Assembly: GCA_028716785.1 (NCBI GenBank)
Contig: JAQUPD010000007.1
Span: forward strand, 1-64,000
Source of the DNA: Fidelibacterota bacterium
Lineage (GTDB): Bacteria; Fidelibacterota; Fidelibacteria; Fidelibacterales; Fidelibacteraceae
Direction: 5' to 3'
DNA: 64,000 bases
Positions 51,111 through 60,689 of the stretch are shown one piece after another. Both the position numbers and the translations under genes were made by a program. Under the pieces are notes generated by a model. That model was not told where the DNA came from and ran no database searches. It saw only the letters and a list, made by a program, of their open reading frames with translations. Each line of letters begins with the position of its first letter. The stretch's first letter is position 1.

Positions 51111-52562
51111 CTATTCATCTAAATATTCAACCTCCATGTGCCAATCCCAGAGGTTAAAATAGAGATTTCCACCCCGCCATTCCATTTCGCCCCGCTGAAA
51201 ATCAACGGTTTCACTCCGCAACCAGGTCTTGGCAGGATACAGAGGGAAGGAGTAGTCATCATTAACAATGAGTCGATAGGCATCAATCCCCCCGAGAAAA
51301 AAGAATTCCATCTCTGGGTCTGAAAAAGAGCGTCTACCAAACGACTGATCCACAGGGACCCATCCTACACCTTCAAAATACAGTTCGCCCCAATCATGAA
51401 GATTTACATCTCCGGGATGCAGCATCCAACCGCTTTGCCACCGAGCAGGGATCCCATTATATCGACATAATGTTAATAAGAGAAGAGTAACTTGTCCACA
51501 ATCACCACTCTTATTTTCAATCACATACAAGGGAATGTTGGGAATTGTAGAGTACTCCCGAGCACTTGCCCAAGGATAATGATCACTAATATATTTAAAT
51601 ATTTTTCTTGCAACGATTAAGGGATGCGTTTCATCCCCAACAATGATATCGGATAACGCTTTTATTTCCGGCGTAAAACGAATATGCGTCTCTCGTTCAG
51701 ATGTATATTTTTTGTAAAGAGCTGTTGTTGTATCGTAAGGTTTTATAGCCTCTTCTTTTAAAAAGTATACTTCTGGCCGTGTTGTGATTTCAAAAACCAC
51801 ATTAAATTCTGTAGGAGATCCTGCTTTTGTTGTTTTTTCCATATAAATAGACCGTTGTAAGTGAGAATTATCTGCGATGAGATATTCTTTTTCACTGGTA
51901 TTTATTAATGTGATATCTGTCTGCCTTTCATGTTCTTCTCGCGGAAAAGGCATCCAGCATCGGACACATTCTCCAGGAGGAATAGCGTCAGCTTCTAGGG
52001 TCATAGTATAATTTAGGCGCATGTGGACAGGGGATAAAAGATTGGTTTCCTTATTCCGTGCTTCTTGAACCATCTCGGGAATCAATCGATTCAGTGTTTT
52101 ATCCAGACTATCCATAGCTGGATTATCTTTTGCATTTTTTACTGCCCGTGCATCCGGATCAATCCGAAACAAATTTGGAACAGCATGATAAAAATATTTC
52201 TTTTTCCCATCAATCATCATGCATTCCAAAGCACCACTCTTTTCCCAGACACGAAGTTGTTCCTTGGTCACATCGGGGTAATACTCTTTTATTTTAGGAA
52301 GGATATCATCCAATGTTTTGGAAAAATCTTGCCGGATGCGCTTCATGATATCTAATTGTGCTCTTAACTCCCATATTTGATCTTCCGTAAGATCCCCTGT
52401 TCCTATCAGTTTATAAATTCTTTTTTCTGCTTTAGAAAAGTATCCCTTTTCAAAATGGTCATTTACTTTTTTATCAAAGGTTTGTCCCGGAACACTTGTT
52501 TGTCCTTGCATGATTACTCCCCATCCTATAATCATCATAATAAACCATACGATTTTTTTCAT
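51111..52562 (-). CDS. Exported transglutaminase-like protein
   Basis: 483 residues with a signal peptide (KKIVWFIMMIIGWGVIMQG). The C-terminal half has a transglutaminase-like Cys protease fold: Cys in NKSGDCGQVTLLL, His in NLHDWGELYF, Asp in WVPVDQSFG. The N-terminal half is helical, with no recognised domain. Such proteins act on peptides or peptidoglycan-linked substrates outside the inner membrane. Its start is two bases after the end of the NlpC/P60 gene, so both probably form one unit of cell-wall or peptide processing. Confidence 0.85.
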   Translation of the reverse strand: MKKIVWFIMMIIGWGVIMQGQTSVPGQTFDKKVNDHFEKGYFSKAEKRIYKLIGTGDLTEDQIWELRAQLDIMKRIRQDFSKTLDDILPKIKEYYPDVTKEQLRVWEKSGALECMMIDGKKKYFYHAVPNLFRIDPDARAVKNAKDNPAMDSLDKTLNRLIPEMVQEARNKETNLLSPVHMRLNYTMTLEADAIPPGECVRCWMPFPREEHERQTDITLINTSEKEYLIADNSHLQRSIYMEKTTKAGSPTEFNVVFEITTRPEVYFLKEEAIKPYDTTTALYKKYTSERETHIRFTPEIKALSDIIVGDETHPLIVARKIFKYISDHYPWASAREYSTIPNIPLYVIENKSGDCGQVTLLLLTLCRYNGIPARWQSGWMLHPGDVNLHDWGELYFEGVGWVPVDQSFGRRSFSDPEMEFFFLGGIDAYRLIVNDDYSFPLYPAKTWLRSETVDFQRGEMEWRGGNLYFNLWDWHMEVEYLDE

Positions 52563-52564
52563 AC

Positions 52565-53770
52565 CTATTTCCCTTTAAAATTATACCATTCATGATCACA
52601 TATTGGAATAATATTTCCTTCCCCAATAGCATTTAAAAAATCTCTGGCACTATAAAATGTTTCGTATCTCCCCTTATTAAAGGGTTCAATGTTTGGATTT
52701 AGGCTTTCAATTTTTAAGGGGCCATCTTCGTGAATCATGAGTCCATTTCCTAACCAAAGTCCAACATGCCACACACGCCAGGAGGAGGTATCTGTCGCAT
52801 GTCTCCCAAAAAACACAAGAGATGCTGGGGGAACATCCGATAAGTCTTCAACCTTTTCAGTAAGAAGCGTCCCTTCCAGCACTTGTTGCGACGCATCTCG
52901 TGGCAAAATAAGTCCGTTTAGAAAAAAAACTATCTTTGTAAAGCCACTGCAATCCATCATTTTTGTGGATGTTCCACCCCACAAGTAAGGAATTCCCATA
53001 AATCGATAGGATGTTTCAAGAATATTCTCTGGTGTTGGTTGACAAGCTTTTAGCCACTTATTAAAGTCCATGGCTTGTGTGTCAGACACAAAGCCTTTTC
53101 GTCCATCGGGGAATTTAACTTCATAATATGGACCTACTTTCCCTGTTTTTTCCAAAATATTTCCTGCCACGATATCCGAAACTCTTTGAGAATGTTCATT
53201 GGGAGAATCGTAGACGAATCCATAATCCTCAAGAAAAATGATACGCTCCGATTGCTGCCAAGCTTGAAATGTCTCTTCATTCATAGGTATTACAGAATTA
53301 TTATCAATCCATCCCAAATAGCGATCGGGTGTTTGAACATAATAGTAGAACTCCCGTTCATTTTTTTTATACAAACGCACAGGTGTTCCAAGAATTGCCT
53401 GCGTAGCCATTTCGGCTGCATTTGAGGGAGAAACACGAATATTTGCAACAGAAACCGTAATAATTCCCCAACTTTGATTATCCAAGGCTTCCATATCTGG
53501 CAAAAGATTTATGTCATTAATAAATGAAATCTCTTTTTCCAGTAAGTTTGCTTCAAGGGTTTTGAGAGCATTTGGAAGATTTGTTTCACCCTTCAGGACA
53601 ATCTCTCCTCCCCTTTTCTCTGCTGTCACCTCAAAGATAGCAGTCCGTTTATCAGGAGCAAATGTTTGTTCTACTTCCTTAATCGTTTGTAGCACATCAT
53701 CAAGATGCCCACAAGAGTTTAATAAAACGCTGATACCCAATGAAAGGGCTAAAAATCCTAATCGTTTCAT
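52565..53770 (-). CDS. NlpC/P60 lipoprotein with SH3 domains
   Basis: 401 residues. Lipoprotein signal ending LLNSC. The middle (~100-250) looks like two bacterial SH3 domains (VSVANIRVSPSNAAEMATQ, VKFPDGRKGFVSD-like). The NlpC/P60 peptidase domain follows, with Cys in KMMDCSGFTKIV and His in RVWHVGLWLGNG. By family it cleaves gamma-D-Glu-diamino acid bonds in peptidoglycan. Layout matches the SagA/YkfC group. Co-transcribed with the transglutaminase-like gene. Confidence 0.88.
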   Translation of the reverse strand: MKRLGFLALSLGISVLLNSCGHLDDVLQTIKEVEQTFAPDKRTAIFEVTAEKRGGEIVLKGETNLPNALKTLEANLLEKEISFINDINLLPDMEALDNQSWGIITVSVANIRVSPSNAAEMATQAILGTPVRLYKKNEREFYYYVQTPDRYLGWIDNNSVIPMNEETFQAWQQSERIIFLEDYGFVYDSPNEHSQRVSDIVAGNILEKTGKVGPYYEVKFPDGRKGFVSDTQAMDFNKWLKACQPTPENILETSYRFMGIPYLWGGTSTKMMDCSGFTKIVFFLNGLILPRDASQQVLEGTLLTEKVEDLSDVPPASLVFFGRHATDTSSWRVWHVGLWLGNGLMIHEDGPLKIESLNPNIEPFNKGRYETFYSARDFLNAIGEGNIIPICDHEWYNFKGK

Positions 53771-53987
53771 GCGTCATCCTAGCTTATTCTTTTCAAATTT
53801 ATCGTATCGAAAATCTATCTTTTAAACCTATTAAGCAAGAAAAAAGGTGGTGCATGATAATAATAAAAGTTTTTATTGCGGTGAATTCTTTTCCGATTTT
53901 TTGAATTATTTTTTATCGATTCTAACTGCGAAGATACATTAACTTCAAAATACTTCATGGAAAAATATGGGGAAATAGCAAATTCAT

Positions 53988-55691
53988 TTAGACTTTTTTC
54001 CCGAAAAGACGCACAATGGCAAAGATCACAAAAACTCCAACAAGGAGTGAGATCCACGCAGGAACGCCAAGGCCTGTTGGAATATATCCTATAAAAATTG
54101 CAACCAGGGCAACGGGAATTGCATACCATAATTGTGTTCGGGTATGGTCAATATGATCGCAAGCAGATCCCATGGAAGATAGAATTGTAGTATCTGAAAT
54201 TGGTGAACAATGATCTCCAAAAATAGCCCCTGTAAGGACAGCCCCAATATTCATAGCTAAAAAACCTTGGGAAGGGTCCATGGCATAGGCTAGGGGAATT
54301 GTCAAGGGCATTAAGATTCCCATCGTTCCATAGGATGTGCCCGTTGCAAAGGATATACAAGATCCCAATAAAAAAATGATGGATGATAACAGAAATGCTG
54401 GAATTTTTTCTGAAAGGATAGAAACAAGATAAACCGCCGTGCCTAATTCTTTCACAATACCACTTAGTGACCAGGCAAGGATAAGAATTATAACAGTTAT
54501 GACTAATGATTTTGCGCCACTTACCCAGGCATTCATTGCCTCAATCCATCCAAAAATTTTCCGTTTGATTCCCAAAACAATAGCAATAATACCCGAAAAT
54601 AACGCTGCTTGAAAGAGAACAATACTGGCATTTGAGGCACTGAACGCTTCTCTGAAGGTAAAAAAGGAAAAGGGTGCCTGTCGGATTTGTTCAGCCAACT
54701 CAAAATTTGTGCTGTTCATAATATTGCGAAACCCGTCATAAAAGAGTCCTAAAAACGCCCCGATGATTAAAAGAACAATAGGAACAACAGCATTTGAGAT
54801 GTATAGTTTTATCCCTTTTTTAGGTTGAACAGAATAAGCATCTGTATCCACCATGGGTTGAGCTTTTTCTCCGTATACTCTTCCTGTAGTTCGGGCTCTT
54901 TTTTCTGCTTTATACATAGGGCCAAATTCCCTCAGAAGTCCTATTCCTACGAGAATAAAAATCAGGATAAAAATATTATAAAACCGGTAGGGAATTGTTT
55001 TGATAAACATCCCATAGGCATTAGCCTCTATTCCAATACTTTGAAAGCCATTATTGATTAATCCCAATTCATAGCCTATCCATGTTGAAATTAAAGCAAT
55101 GCCAGCAATTGGCGCGGATGTTGAATCAATGATAAAGGCTAATTTTTCACGGGATATTTTCATGCGATCAGTGACAGGCCGCATAATGGGCCCTACTGTT
55201 AAAGCGTTGGCATAATCGTCAAAAAAGATAAAGAGCCCCATACACCAGGTATAAAATTGGGAAGAACGGGGTGATTTTGCTTTTTTAGATAGGGCTTCTG
55301 CAATTGCTTTTGCTCCGCCGATCTGTGAAATCACACCAATCAATCCACCAATAGCAAGCGTTTGTAGAATAATACCCGCATTCCAGGAGGATGCTAGGCT
55401 CCCTTGCATTTCATAGGTCACGCGGAGAAATCCCTTCCAAAGAGCATTAAAAGCATTATCCGTATTCAGCAAAAGAATATAAGCGCCAGAATAAATACCA
55501 ATAAAAAGGGATAAAATTACATTCCGCGTAATAAAGGCAAGAAAAATTGCAACTAAAGGAGGAATTAAGGTCCAAACGCCCCATTTTTGCGCATTGATCT
55601 CAGGAAGAGAAAGGTCTGCAGCATATAAACCATTGGCAATAAAAAGAAACACGATTATAAAGATAATCCTTTTCCAGCAGCTGCTTTGCAT
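53988..55691 (-). CDS. NhaC-family Na+/H+ antiporter
   Basis: 567 residues with many membrane helices. An N-terminal signal-like helix (RIIFIIVFLFIANGLYAAD) precedes the transporter, as in several FCB members. The motifs GIYSGAYILL, FDDYANALTVGPIMRP and GDHCSPISDTTILSSMGS are those of the NhaC superfamily. The substrate may be Na+/H+ or a malate/lactate-type pair; sequence does not decide. The start at 55691 has AAGGAG eight bases upstream; a longer frame would add 13 residues. Confidence 0.88.
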   Translation of the reverse strand: MQSSCWKRIIFIIVFLFIANGLYAADLSLPEINAQKWGVWTLIPPLVAIFLAFITRNVILSLFIGIYSGAYILLLNTDNAFNALWKGFLRVTYEMQGSLASSWNAGIILQTLAIGGLIGVISQIGGAKAIAEALSKKAKSPRSSQFYTWCMGLFIFFDDYANALTVGPIMRPVTDRMKISREKLAFIIDSTSAPIAGIALISTWIGYELGLINNGFQSIGIEANAYGMFIKTIPYRFYNIFILIFILVGIGLLREFGPMYKAEKRARTTGRVYGEKAQPMVDTDAYSVQPKKGIKLYISNAVVPIVLLIIGAFLGLFYDGFRNIMNSTNFELAEQIRQAPFSFFTFREAFSASNASIVLFQAALFSGIIAIVLGIKRKIFGWIEAMNAWVSGAKSLVITVIILILAWSLSGIVKELGTAVYLVSILSEKIPAFLLSSIIFLLGSCISFATGTSYGTMGILMPLTIPLAYAMDPSQGFLAMNIGAVLTGAIFGDHCSPISDTTILSSMGSACDHIDHTRTQLWYAIPVALVAIFIGYIPTGLGVPAWISLLVGVFVIFAIVRLFGKKV

Positions 55692-55810
55692 TGTTATCTC
55701 CTTAAGGATTTCTGCGAGTTTTTGATTCAAAACTTGTGAATAGTTTACAATTACGTTATCTTTTTTACAAATTTAAACCTCATAACCTCACAATTAAAAA
55801 AGGAGGCAGT

Positions 55811-56371
55811 ATGGGTGAAATAAAAATTCTTGTCCCATTAGCCAATGGCTTTGAAGAAATCGAAGCCATTACCATCATCGATATGCTCCGTCGGGCAGGA
55901 GCTATTGTTGTAAGTGCAGGACTTGAAAATCGGCATGTTACAGGAAGCCATGAAATTCGTATTGAAGCAGATACCTTACTGGAAGGTATCCTTGATAAAG
56001 AATGGAATATGATCGTTCTTCCAGGGGGTGGGAAGGGTGTTGAAAATCTCCTTGATGACGACAGGGTTATTAAAATAATTCAAAAGCACTATGAGGCAAG
56101 CAAAGAGATTGGTGCTATCTGTGCTGCACCCCGAGTTCTAGAAAAAGCAGGGATCACAAAAGGGGAAAAAATCACTCTTCACCCTCTGCACAAAAAGTAT
56201 ATTCATGAAGCTATCGTGATAGATAAACCAGTTGTTGAAAGCGGGAGAATTATTACAGGCCGGAGTGCCGGGGCTGCCATGACCTTTTCACTTTGCCTTA
56301 TTAAACACCTTTTTGGAAAAGAAATCGTCGAAAACGTGGAAAAGGGTGTTTTGTCTGGAGCCGTGATTTGA
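55811..56371 (+). CDS. DJ-1/PfpI family protein
   Basis: 186 residues. The nucleophile elbow is GAICAAPRVL with the reactive Cys, the acid residue lies in NGFEEIEAI, and the VLPGGGKGVENL loop matches the YajL/DJ-1 branch. By family it may act as a chaperone or on glyoxal-modified targets. The start at 55811 is fixed by AAAGGAGG; upstream in-frame codons are noncoding. Its stop overlaps the start of the HAD phosphatase. Confidence 0.9.
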   Translation: MGEIKILVPLANGFEEIEAITIIDMLRRAGAIVVSAGLENRHVTGSHEIRIEADTLLEGILDKEWNMIVLPGGGKGVENLLDDDRVIKIIQKHYEASKEIGAICAAPRVLEKAGITKGEKITLHPLHKKYIHEAIVIDKPVVESGRIITGRSAGAAMTFSLCLIKHLFGKEIVENVEKGVLSGAVI

Positions 56372-57063
56372 AGCAAAAACTTTTTCTCTTTGATATTGAT
56401 GGCACCCTTATCCATGGGGGAAAAACAGCATCAAGGATTTTTGCGGAATCGATTGGACAGGTGCTTAATAGACAGGTAGAATTCCCTCAGGGCATATTTT
56501 TGGGAAGGACAGACAGTTATATCATTCGTGAAATGCTGCGGCGATTAGAGTATCCTCCAGAAGATGGATATTTTTACCAAATAAAAATCCATTTTATTCA
56601 AAGCATGAAAGCAGAATTCCCTCTCTCGAAGGATGGGTTTGAGATCCCAGGCGTTAAAAATTTTTTAAACACATTAGCTCATGATCCGCAAATCATTCTT
56701 GGACTTGTTACGGGGAATTTTAAAGAAACCGCTTATGTAAAACTTTCTCATTTTGGTCTAGATTCATATTTTAATTTTAAAGCAGGAGGTTTTGGTGATT
56801 ATGCTGAAGATCGAGTGGTTTTGTTAAAACAAGCCGTTGAAACACTATCGCAGGTGTATGATACTTCTTTCAATCCAAAAGAAATTGTAATATTTGGCGA
56901 TACCCCTCACGATATAAAAAGTGCTCACTATTGGGGATATCAGTCCGTTGCTGTAACGTGCGTACGCAACAAAGAAGAGCTACTCCAAGCAAACCCAAAT
57001 ATTGTTATTGAAAATTATAGTCACGTAATGAATGACAAAATTCTTTTATCCAAATTTTTATAA
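56368..57063 (+). CDS. HAD-family phosphatase, phosphoglycolate phosphatase-like
   Basis: 231 residues. Motif I FDIDGTL (Asp9, Asp11), motif II GLVTGNF, motif III Lys (VVLLKQ area) and motif IV FGDTPHDIKSA mark a Gph-like HAD hydrolase with an alpha-helical cap. It begins with TTG at 56368, overlapping the stop of the DJ-1 gene (TTGA); GGAG lies seven bases upstream. The shared operon with DJ-1 hints at repair of damaged metabolites. The exact substrate is unknown. Confidence 0.87.
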   Translation: MKQKLFLFDIDGTLIHGGKTASRIFAESIGQVLNRQVEFPQGIFLGRTDSYIIREMLRRLEYPPEDGYFYQIKIHFIQSMKAEFPLSKDGFEIPGVKNFLNTLAHDPQIILGLVTGNFKETAYVKLSHFGLDSYFNFKAGGFGDYAEDRVVLLKQAVETLSQVYDTSFNPKEIVIFGDTPHDIKSAHYWGYQSVAVTCVRNKEELLQANPNIVIENYSHVMNDKILLSKFL

Positions 57064-57082
57064 ATCAAAATAAATAAGAGGG

Positions 57083-57120
57083 AAAAAGAGAGGGAAGTTG
57101 CTTGATTTCCCTCTCTTTTT
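57083..57120. terminator. Bidirectional intrinsic terminator
   Basis: AAAAAGAGAGGGAA, a 10-base gap, TTCCCTCTCTTTTT: a 14-bp perfect stem carrying A- and T-runs at both ends, serving convergent HAD-phosphatase and trpB genes. Confidence 0.9.
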
Positions 57121-57158
57121 GGTTGTTAACAGATTTATCATCTAATGTACGAGGTTTG

Positions 57159-58370
57159 TTATAATCCGTAATTTTTCCCATATTTATTTACGACAAATTC
57201 AATATCCTTATCACCACGTCCTGAAAGATTAATAAGGAGCGTTGTGGTTTTAGGAAGAGTAGGAGCCACTTTCATGGCATACGCAACCGCATGAGCACTT
57301 TCCAATGCTGGAATAATGCCTTCCACCCGGGAAAGTTCAAAGAAAGCATCAATGGCTTCTTGGTCATTAACAGTAACATATTCAACACGTTTGATATCCT
57401 TCAAAAAGCTATGTTGAGGCCCTACAGAGGGATAATCAAGTCCACTAGCCACAGAATAAACCCGGAGAGGATTCCCTTCTTCATCTTGAAGCATATAGGA
57501 TTTAAAGCCATGCATCACGCCTGGTTTCCCTAGAGTTAATGAGGCTGCATGTTCTCCTTCGTTTAAACTAAGTCCTGAGGGTTCAACTCCATACATGCGG
57601 ACTTCCTTATCCTCAAGAAACGCATTAAAAAGTCCCATCGCATTTGAGCCCCCTCCCACGCAAGCAATAAGATAATCTGGGAGCTTTCCCGTCATTTCCT
57701 GAAACTGCTCCCGAGCTTCCTTGCCCACAATACTTTGAAAATCCCGAACCATCATGGGAAAAGGATGAGGCCCAACAACAGAACCAATAGCATAAAAGAT
57801 GGTTTCAGGATCCGCAAGATAGGCTTCAAAAGCAGCATCTACAGCATCTTTAAGCGTCCGCGTTCCCCGAACAACAGGAATTACTTTTGCTCCCAATATT
57901 CTCATTCGGGTGACATTGGGATGCTCTTTTTCCATATCGATATCACCCATATAAATATCGCATTCCATATTTAAAAGGGCTGCCGCTGTTGCTAACGCTA
58001 CACCATGTTGGCCTGCACCTGTTTCGGCAATGACTTTCTTTTTTCCCATCCTTTTTGCAAGCAGAACTTCACCCAGACAGTGATTAATTTTATGGGCACC
58101 GGTGTGATTCAAATCCTCCCGCTTTAAATAAATTTGTGCCCCGCCACACCGTTCAGACAGTGTTTTTGCATGAAAAATTGGACTTGGTCTGCCTGCATAT
58201 TGTTTGTAGAGATAATCGAGTTCTTTTTGAAACGATTCATCATTGCGAATTTTTTCGTAGGCTTCAGTAATTTCTTGTAATACCTTTTCCAGTTGAGGAG
58301 GAACATACCGTCCCCCATATTCACCAAAATAACCTTGCGTGTCTGGAAGGCGTGAAAATGAGCTGCTCAT
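57159..58370 (-). CDS. trpB: Tryptophan synthase beta subunit
   Basis: PLP enzyme joining indole and serine. 403 residues beginning with the TrpB1-type stretch [23 protein letters not shown] Lys in [10 protein letters not shown], phosphate loop in [10 protein letters not shown], and catalytic Glu in [13 protein letters not shown]. It lies directly after trpR with a 4-bp overlap and before a terminator; trpA and the other trp genes are absent. It may pair with a TrpA encoded elsewhere or salvage indole. Confidence 0.96.
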   Translation of the reverse strand: MSSSFSRLPDTQGYFGEYGGRYVPPQLEKVLQEITEAYEKIRNDESFQKELDYLYKQYAGRPSPIFHAKTLSERCGGAQIYLKREDLNHTGAHKINHCLGEVLLAKRMGKKKVIAETGAGQHGVALATAAALLNMECDIYMGDIDMEKEHPNVTRMRILGAKVIPVVRGTRTLKDAVDAAFEAYLADPETIFYAIGSVVGPHPFPMMVRDFQSIVGKEAREQFQEMTGKLPDYLIACVGGGSNAMGLFNAFLEDKEVRMYGVEPSGLSLNEGEHAASLTLGKPGVMHGFKSYMLQDEEGNPLRVYSVASGLDYPSVGPQHSFLKDIKRVEYVTVNDQEAIDAFFELSRVEGIIPALESAHAVAYAMKVAPTLPKTTTLLINLSGRGDKDIEFVVNKYGKNYGL

Positions 58371-58657
58371 TTGTCTTTTCCCTTTCTGTTTTGTGTTGTG
58401 TTATCAAGTATTTGTCGTGTTATTGAGTCTCTTTTTTTAAGAATTTTCGATCCGCGAGTGATTTTACACAGACTTATATGATGTCTGGCTGCAATATCTC
58501 GTTGTGTATCTCCTTGATAGAGCTCTTTAAGCAGTTGCCATCGAAGGACAAAATCTTCAATTTCCTTAGGCGTGAAAATCTCTTCGATGAATTTTCTCAT
58601 CTTGATAGGATCTGTAATTTCAGCAAGAATTGTTGCAAATTCTCGTAACAGTTCCAT
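58367..58657 (-). CDS. trpR: Trp repressor
   Basis: 96 residues, all-helical. The helix-turn-helix [21 protein letters not shown] contains the TrpR hallmark ITRGS and follows [20 protein letters not shown], which matches E. coli TrpR in order and length. It should bind DNA when loaded with tryptophan. The ATG at 58657 is preferred because GGGAGAG lies just upstream; an ATG at 58687 has no site. It overlaps trpB (ATGA), implying trpR-trpB is one autoregulated unit. No convincing CTAG-type operator was seen upstream. Confidence 0.9.
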   Translation of the reverse strand: MELLREFATILAEITDPIKMRKFIEEIFTPKEIEDFVLRWQLLKELYQGDTQRDIAARHHISLCKITRGSKILKKRDSITRQILDNTTQNRKGKDK

Positions 58658-59018
58658 TTCTCTCCCTGTTTCTGTAGGTAGAATCATACGAAAAAATTCT
58701 TTGGGGAAAAATACTTTTTATTGATTAATCCATTTTTATAGAAATCCCCATGCTAAAAGGATCTCTCCTTTTTATCCTGAAAGGATGAATAATCTTTTTC
58801 GCTCTTTAGTGATGAAAAGTCATTATTGTCCGTTATGAGAGAAAAAGTCCAACAAAATTCTTCAGGATTTATTCAGAGATTCTCTCTTGTTCAAAGGTCT
58901 GAAAAAACAAAAAAAGTGACTGTATTTAAAATAAGAATTAATTAAACTTTGCTTTGTAAAAAATAGAGAAAAGGAGATTTCATTACATTAGGGTTCTTCC
59001 CTTAAAGGGGGTTTTATT
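58658..59018. other. Divergent control region of trpR and cysE
   Basis: No gene. Small inverted repeats such as ATCCT-GAA-AGGAT (58774-58787 area) and CCCTTAAAGGG just before cysE are present. A TrpR operator is expected here but not recognised by eye. Confidence 0.4.
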
Positions 59019-59960
59019 ATGGATTTCAACCAATGGATGAACACAGAGTTAGTTGATATTGTTGAGGCTTTGCAAAAAAGCTTTAAAAAGTATCATATCA
59101 ATCTAGAAGAAGGATTAAATGTTACAGGGCGAAATGGAGTTTATGAACTTCTTGATGAGATACTAGCCCTTCTTTTTCCCGGCGCTTTCAGTCGTGAATT
59201 AATTCGTGAAGAAGATTTAAACTATTACATTAACGATTTATTACGAAATATCGTCCGAAAAATATCCCGTCAAATTCAAACGGTCATTCAATATCATTGT
59301 CCCAAAGAATTGGTCGACTGCTGTGATTGTGATTGCACAATGCGTGCGGAGGAATTGACCGTTGCCATTATTCAGTCTTTGCCAGAAATCCGAGAGATGC
59401 TTCTTGAGGATGCTGATGCTGCCGTTCAAGGAGATCCTGCGTGTCATAGCATGGAAGAAGCAATTTTATGTTATCCAGGAATTGAAGCAATTTCTACCTA
59501 TCGCATTGCTCATCGATATTATGAGCTGGAGATTCCTCTGATACCGCGCATCATGACAGAAAGGGCTCATAGTCGCACAGGAATTGATATCCATCCTGGA
59601 GCACACATAGGACATCGTTTTTTTATTGACCATGGAACAGGCATTGTCATCGGAGAAACATGTCGAATTGGAAATAATGTGAAAATTTATCAAGGCGTCA
59701 CCCTTGGAGCTTTGTCTCCTTTTGATAAAAGTGGTAGACCTCGAAAAGGTGAAAAACGTCATCCCGACATTGAAGATGATGTGATTATCTATGCAAATTC
59801 AACCATCCTTGGAGGAAAGACCGTTATTGGGAAAGGTGCCATTATTGGCGGGAATACCTGGATAACTGAATCAATTCCACCCTATGCTATCGTGAGTTCT
59901 ATGACCGTCAAACCCAACAACATAAAAATAAAAAGCCCAAATCCTTATCCTGATCTTTAA
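59019..59960 (+). CDS. cysE: Serine O-acetyltransferase
   Basis: Makes O-acetylserine for cysteine synthesis. 313 residues: an N-terminal helical domain of ~175 residues, then a left-handed beta-helix with HSRTGIDIHPGAHIGHRFFI, DHGTGIVIGETCRIGNNV and YQGVTLGA. The tail lacks a clear terminal Ile for binding cysteine synthase (ends PYPDL). A CCDCDC cysteine cluster near residue 107 is unusual. The start has AAAGGGGG. Confidence 0.93.
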   Translation: MDFNQWMNTELVDIVEALQKSFKKYHINLEEGLNVTGRNGVYELLDEILALLFPGAFSRELIREEDLNYYINDLLRNIVRKISRQIQTVIQYHCPKELVDCCDCDCTMRAEELTVAIIQSLPEIREMLLEDADAAVQGDPACHSMEEAILCYPGIEAISTYRIAHRYYELEIPLIPRIMTERAHSRTGIDIHPGAHIGHRFFIDHGTGIVIGETCRIGNNVKIYQGVTLGALSPFDKSGRPRKGEKRHPDIEDDVIIYANSTILGGKTVIGKGAIIGGNTWITESIPPYAIVSSMTVKPNNIKIKSPNPYPDL

Positions 59961-59994
59961 CACGTACATTTCCTGATAACTCTTTAAAAAGTTC

Positions 59995-60023
59995 TTGTAT
60001 AAAACTAAGTATATTATTATAAT
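59995..60023 (+). promoter_or_regulatory. Strong promoter before a small Cys-motif gene
   Basis: TTGTAT at 59995-60000, 17-base spacer, perfect TATAAT at 60018-60023. The next ATG is at 60036, so the 5' leader would be only a few bases. Confidence 0.6.
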
Positions 60024-60035
60024 TCATTAACGCTT

Positions 60036-60317
60036 ATGTATTCACCTATTTTATCAAAATGTCCCTTTTGTGGAGGAAGTATTCAGCAGTTCATTGGCCA
60101 TGTTTCTGGCAATTATGCCTTTTTTTGTACGCAATCGAAAAAATTAATTATTCTAGACAATGATCTTCATTCTATCCTTTTTGAACACAACCTTAATAAA
60201 CTGGCAAAAATGAATCTTTGTGAATACATTCATCATCATAAGGACTTTGAAATTTATCTCACCCTCGAAACGGTAGATAAAATTACTACTTTTTCATTGC
60301 AAGAAAAGATGGAGTAA
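60036..60317 (+). CDS. Small protein with CPFCG motif
   Basis: 93 residues, not recognised. CPFCG near the N-terminus (Cys9, Cys12) and further Cys31 and Cys62 could form a zinc site or a redox centre. The rest is mixed helix/strand with a His-rich EYIHHHKDF. A strong promoter lies directly upstream, supporting a real gene despite the lack of a Shine-Dalgarno. It is followed by tRNA-Ser. Confidence 0.55.
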   Translation: MYSPILSKCPFCGGSIQQFIGHVSGNYAFFCTQSKKLIILDNDLHSILFEHNLNKLAKMNLCEYIHHHKDFEIYLTLETVDKITTFSLQEKME

Positions 60318-60404
60318 ATCCTTCTTTCATAAACAAGATCCAATACCCTTTATTTGTTTTCAGTGGTTTATCACAAGGGATATCTTTAATTTAAAAAGTT
60401 TTTT

Positions 60405-60493
60405 GGAAGGGTGACCGAGTTGGCTTAAGGTGCACGACTGGAAATCGTGTGTGCAGCAAAACTGCACCCCGGGTTCGAATCCCGGCTCTTCCG
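60405..60493 (+). tRNA. tRNA-Ser (GGA)
   Basis: Acceptor GGAAGGG/CTCTTCC (one G-T pair) with discriminator G. Anticodon loop CTGGAAA with anticodon GGA, long variable arm GTGCAG/CTGCAC, and T-loop GGTTCGAATCC. CCA is not encoded. Length 89 nt. Confidence 0.96.
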
Positions 60494-60505
60494 CAGAGAA
60501 ATCCC

Positions 60506-60530
60506 AAACTGGCAAACAGCCGGTTTTTTT
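60506..60530 (+). terminator. Terminator of tRNA-Ser(GGA)
   Basis: AAACTGGC-AAACA-GCCGGTTT followed by T-run; one G-T pair in the stem. Confidence 0.75.
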
Positions 60531-60575
60531 GTTTCATCGAAATGTTACCATCTCAACAGATTAAAAGGCAAAACC

Positions 60576-60608
60576 AAACCCGTGGATGAAATCCCACCCG
60601 TCTGCATG
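60576..60608. repeat. Diverged relative of the left-end repeat motif
   Basis: AAACCCGTGGATGAAATCCC and the following ACCCGTCTG align with AAACCCCTGTGGATAAAATA and ACCACCTGTTTG at 671-705. The rest of the long repeat is not present here. Confidence 0.4.
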
Positions 60609-60689
60609 CTCGACAATCTCAGATATTCTGCATTTTATAAATTAAATAATCATTTTTTAAATAGTTGGGAAACGTTCTTTGTAAGAGGA

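Noticed and set aside
58658-58760. TrpR operator
   Set aside because: No CTAG-centred palindrome like the known consensus was found; the repressor may use a different site.
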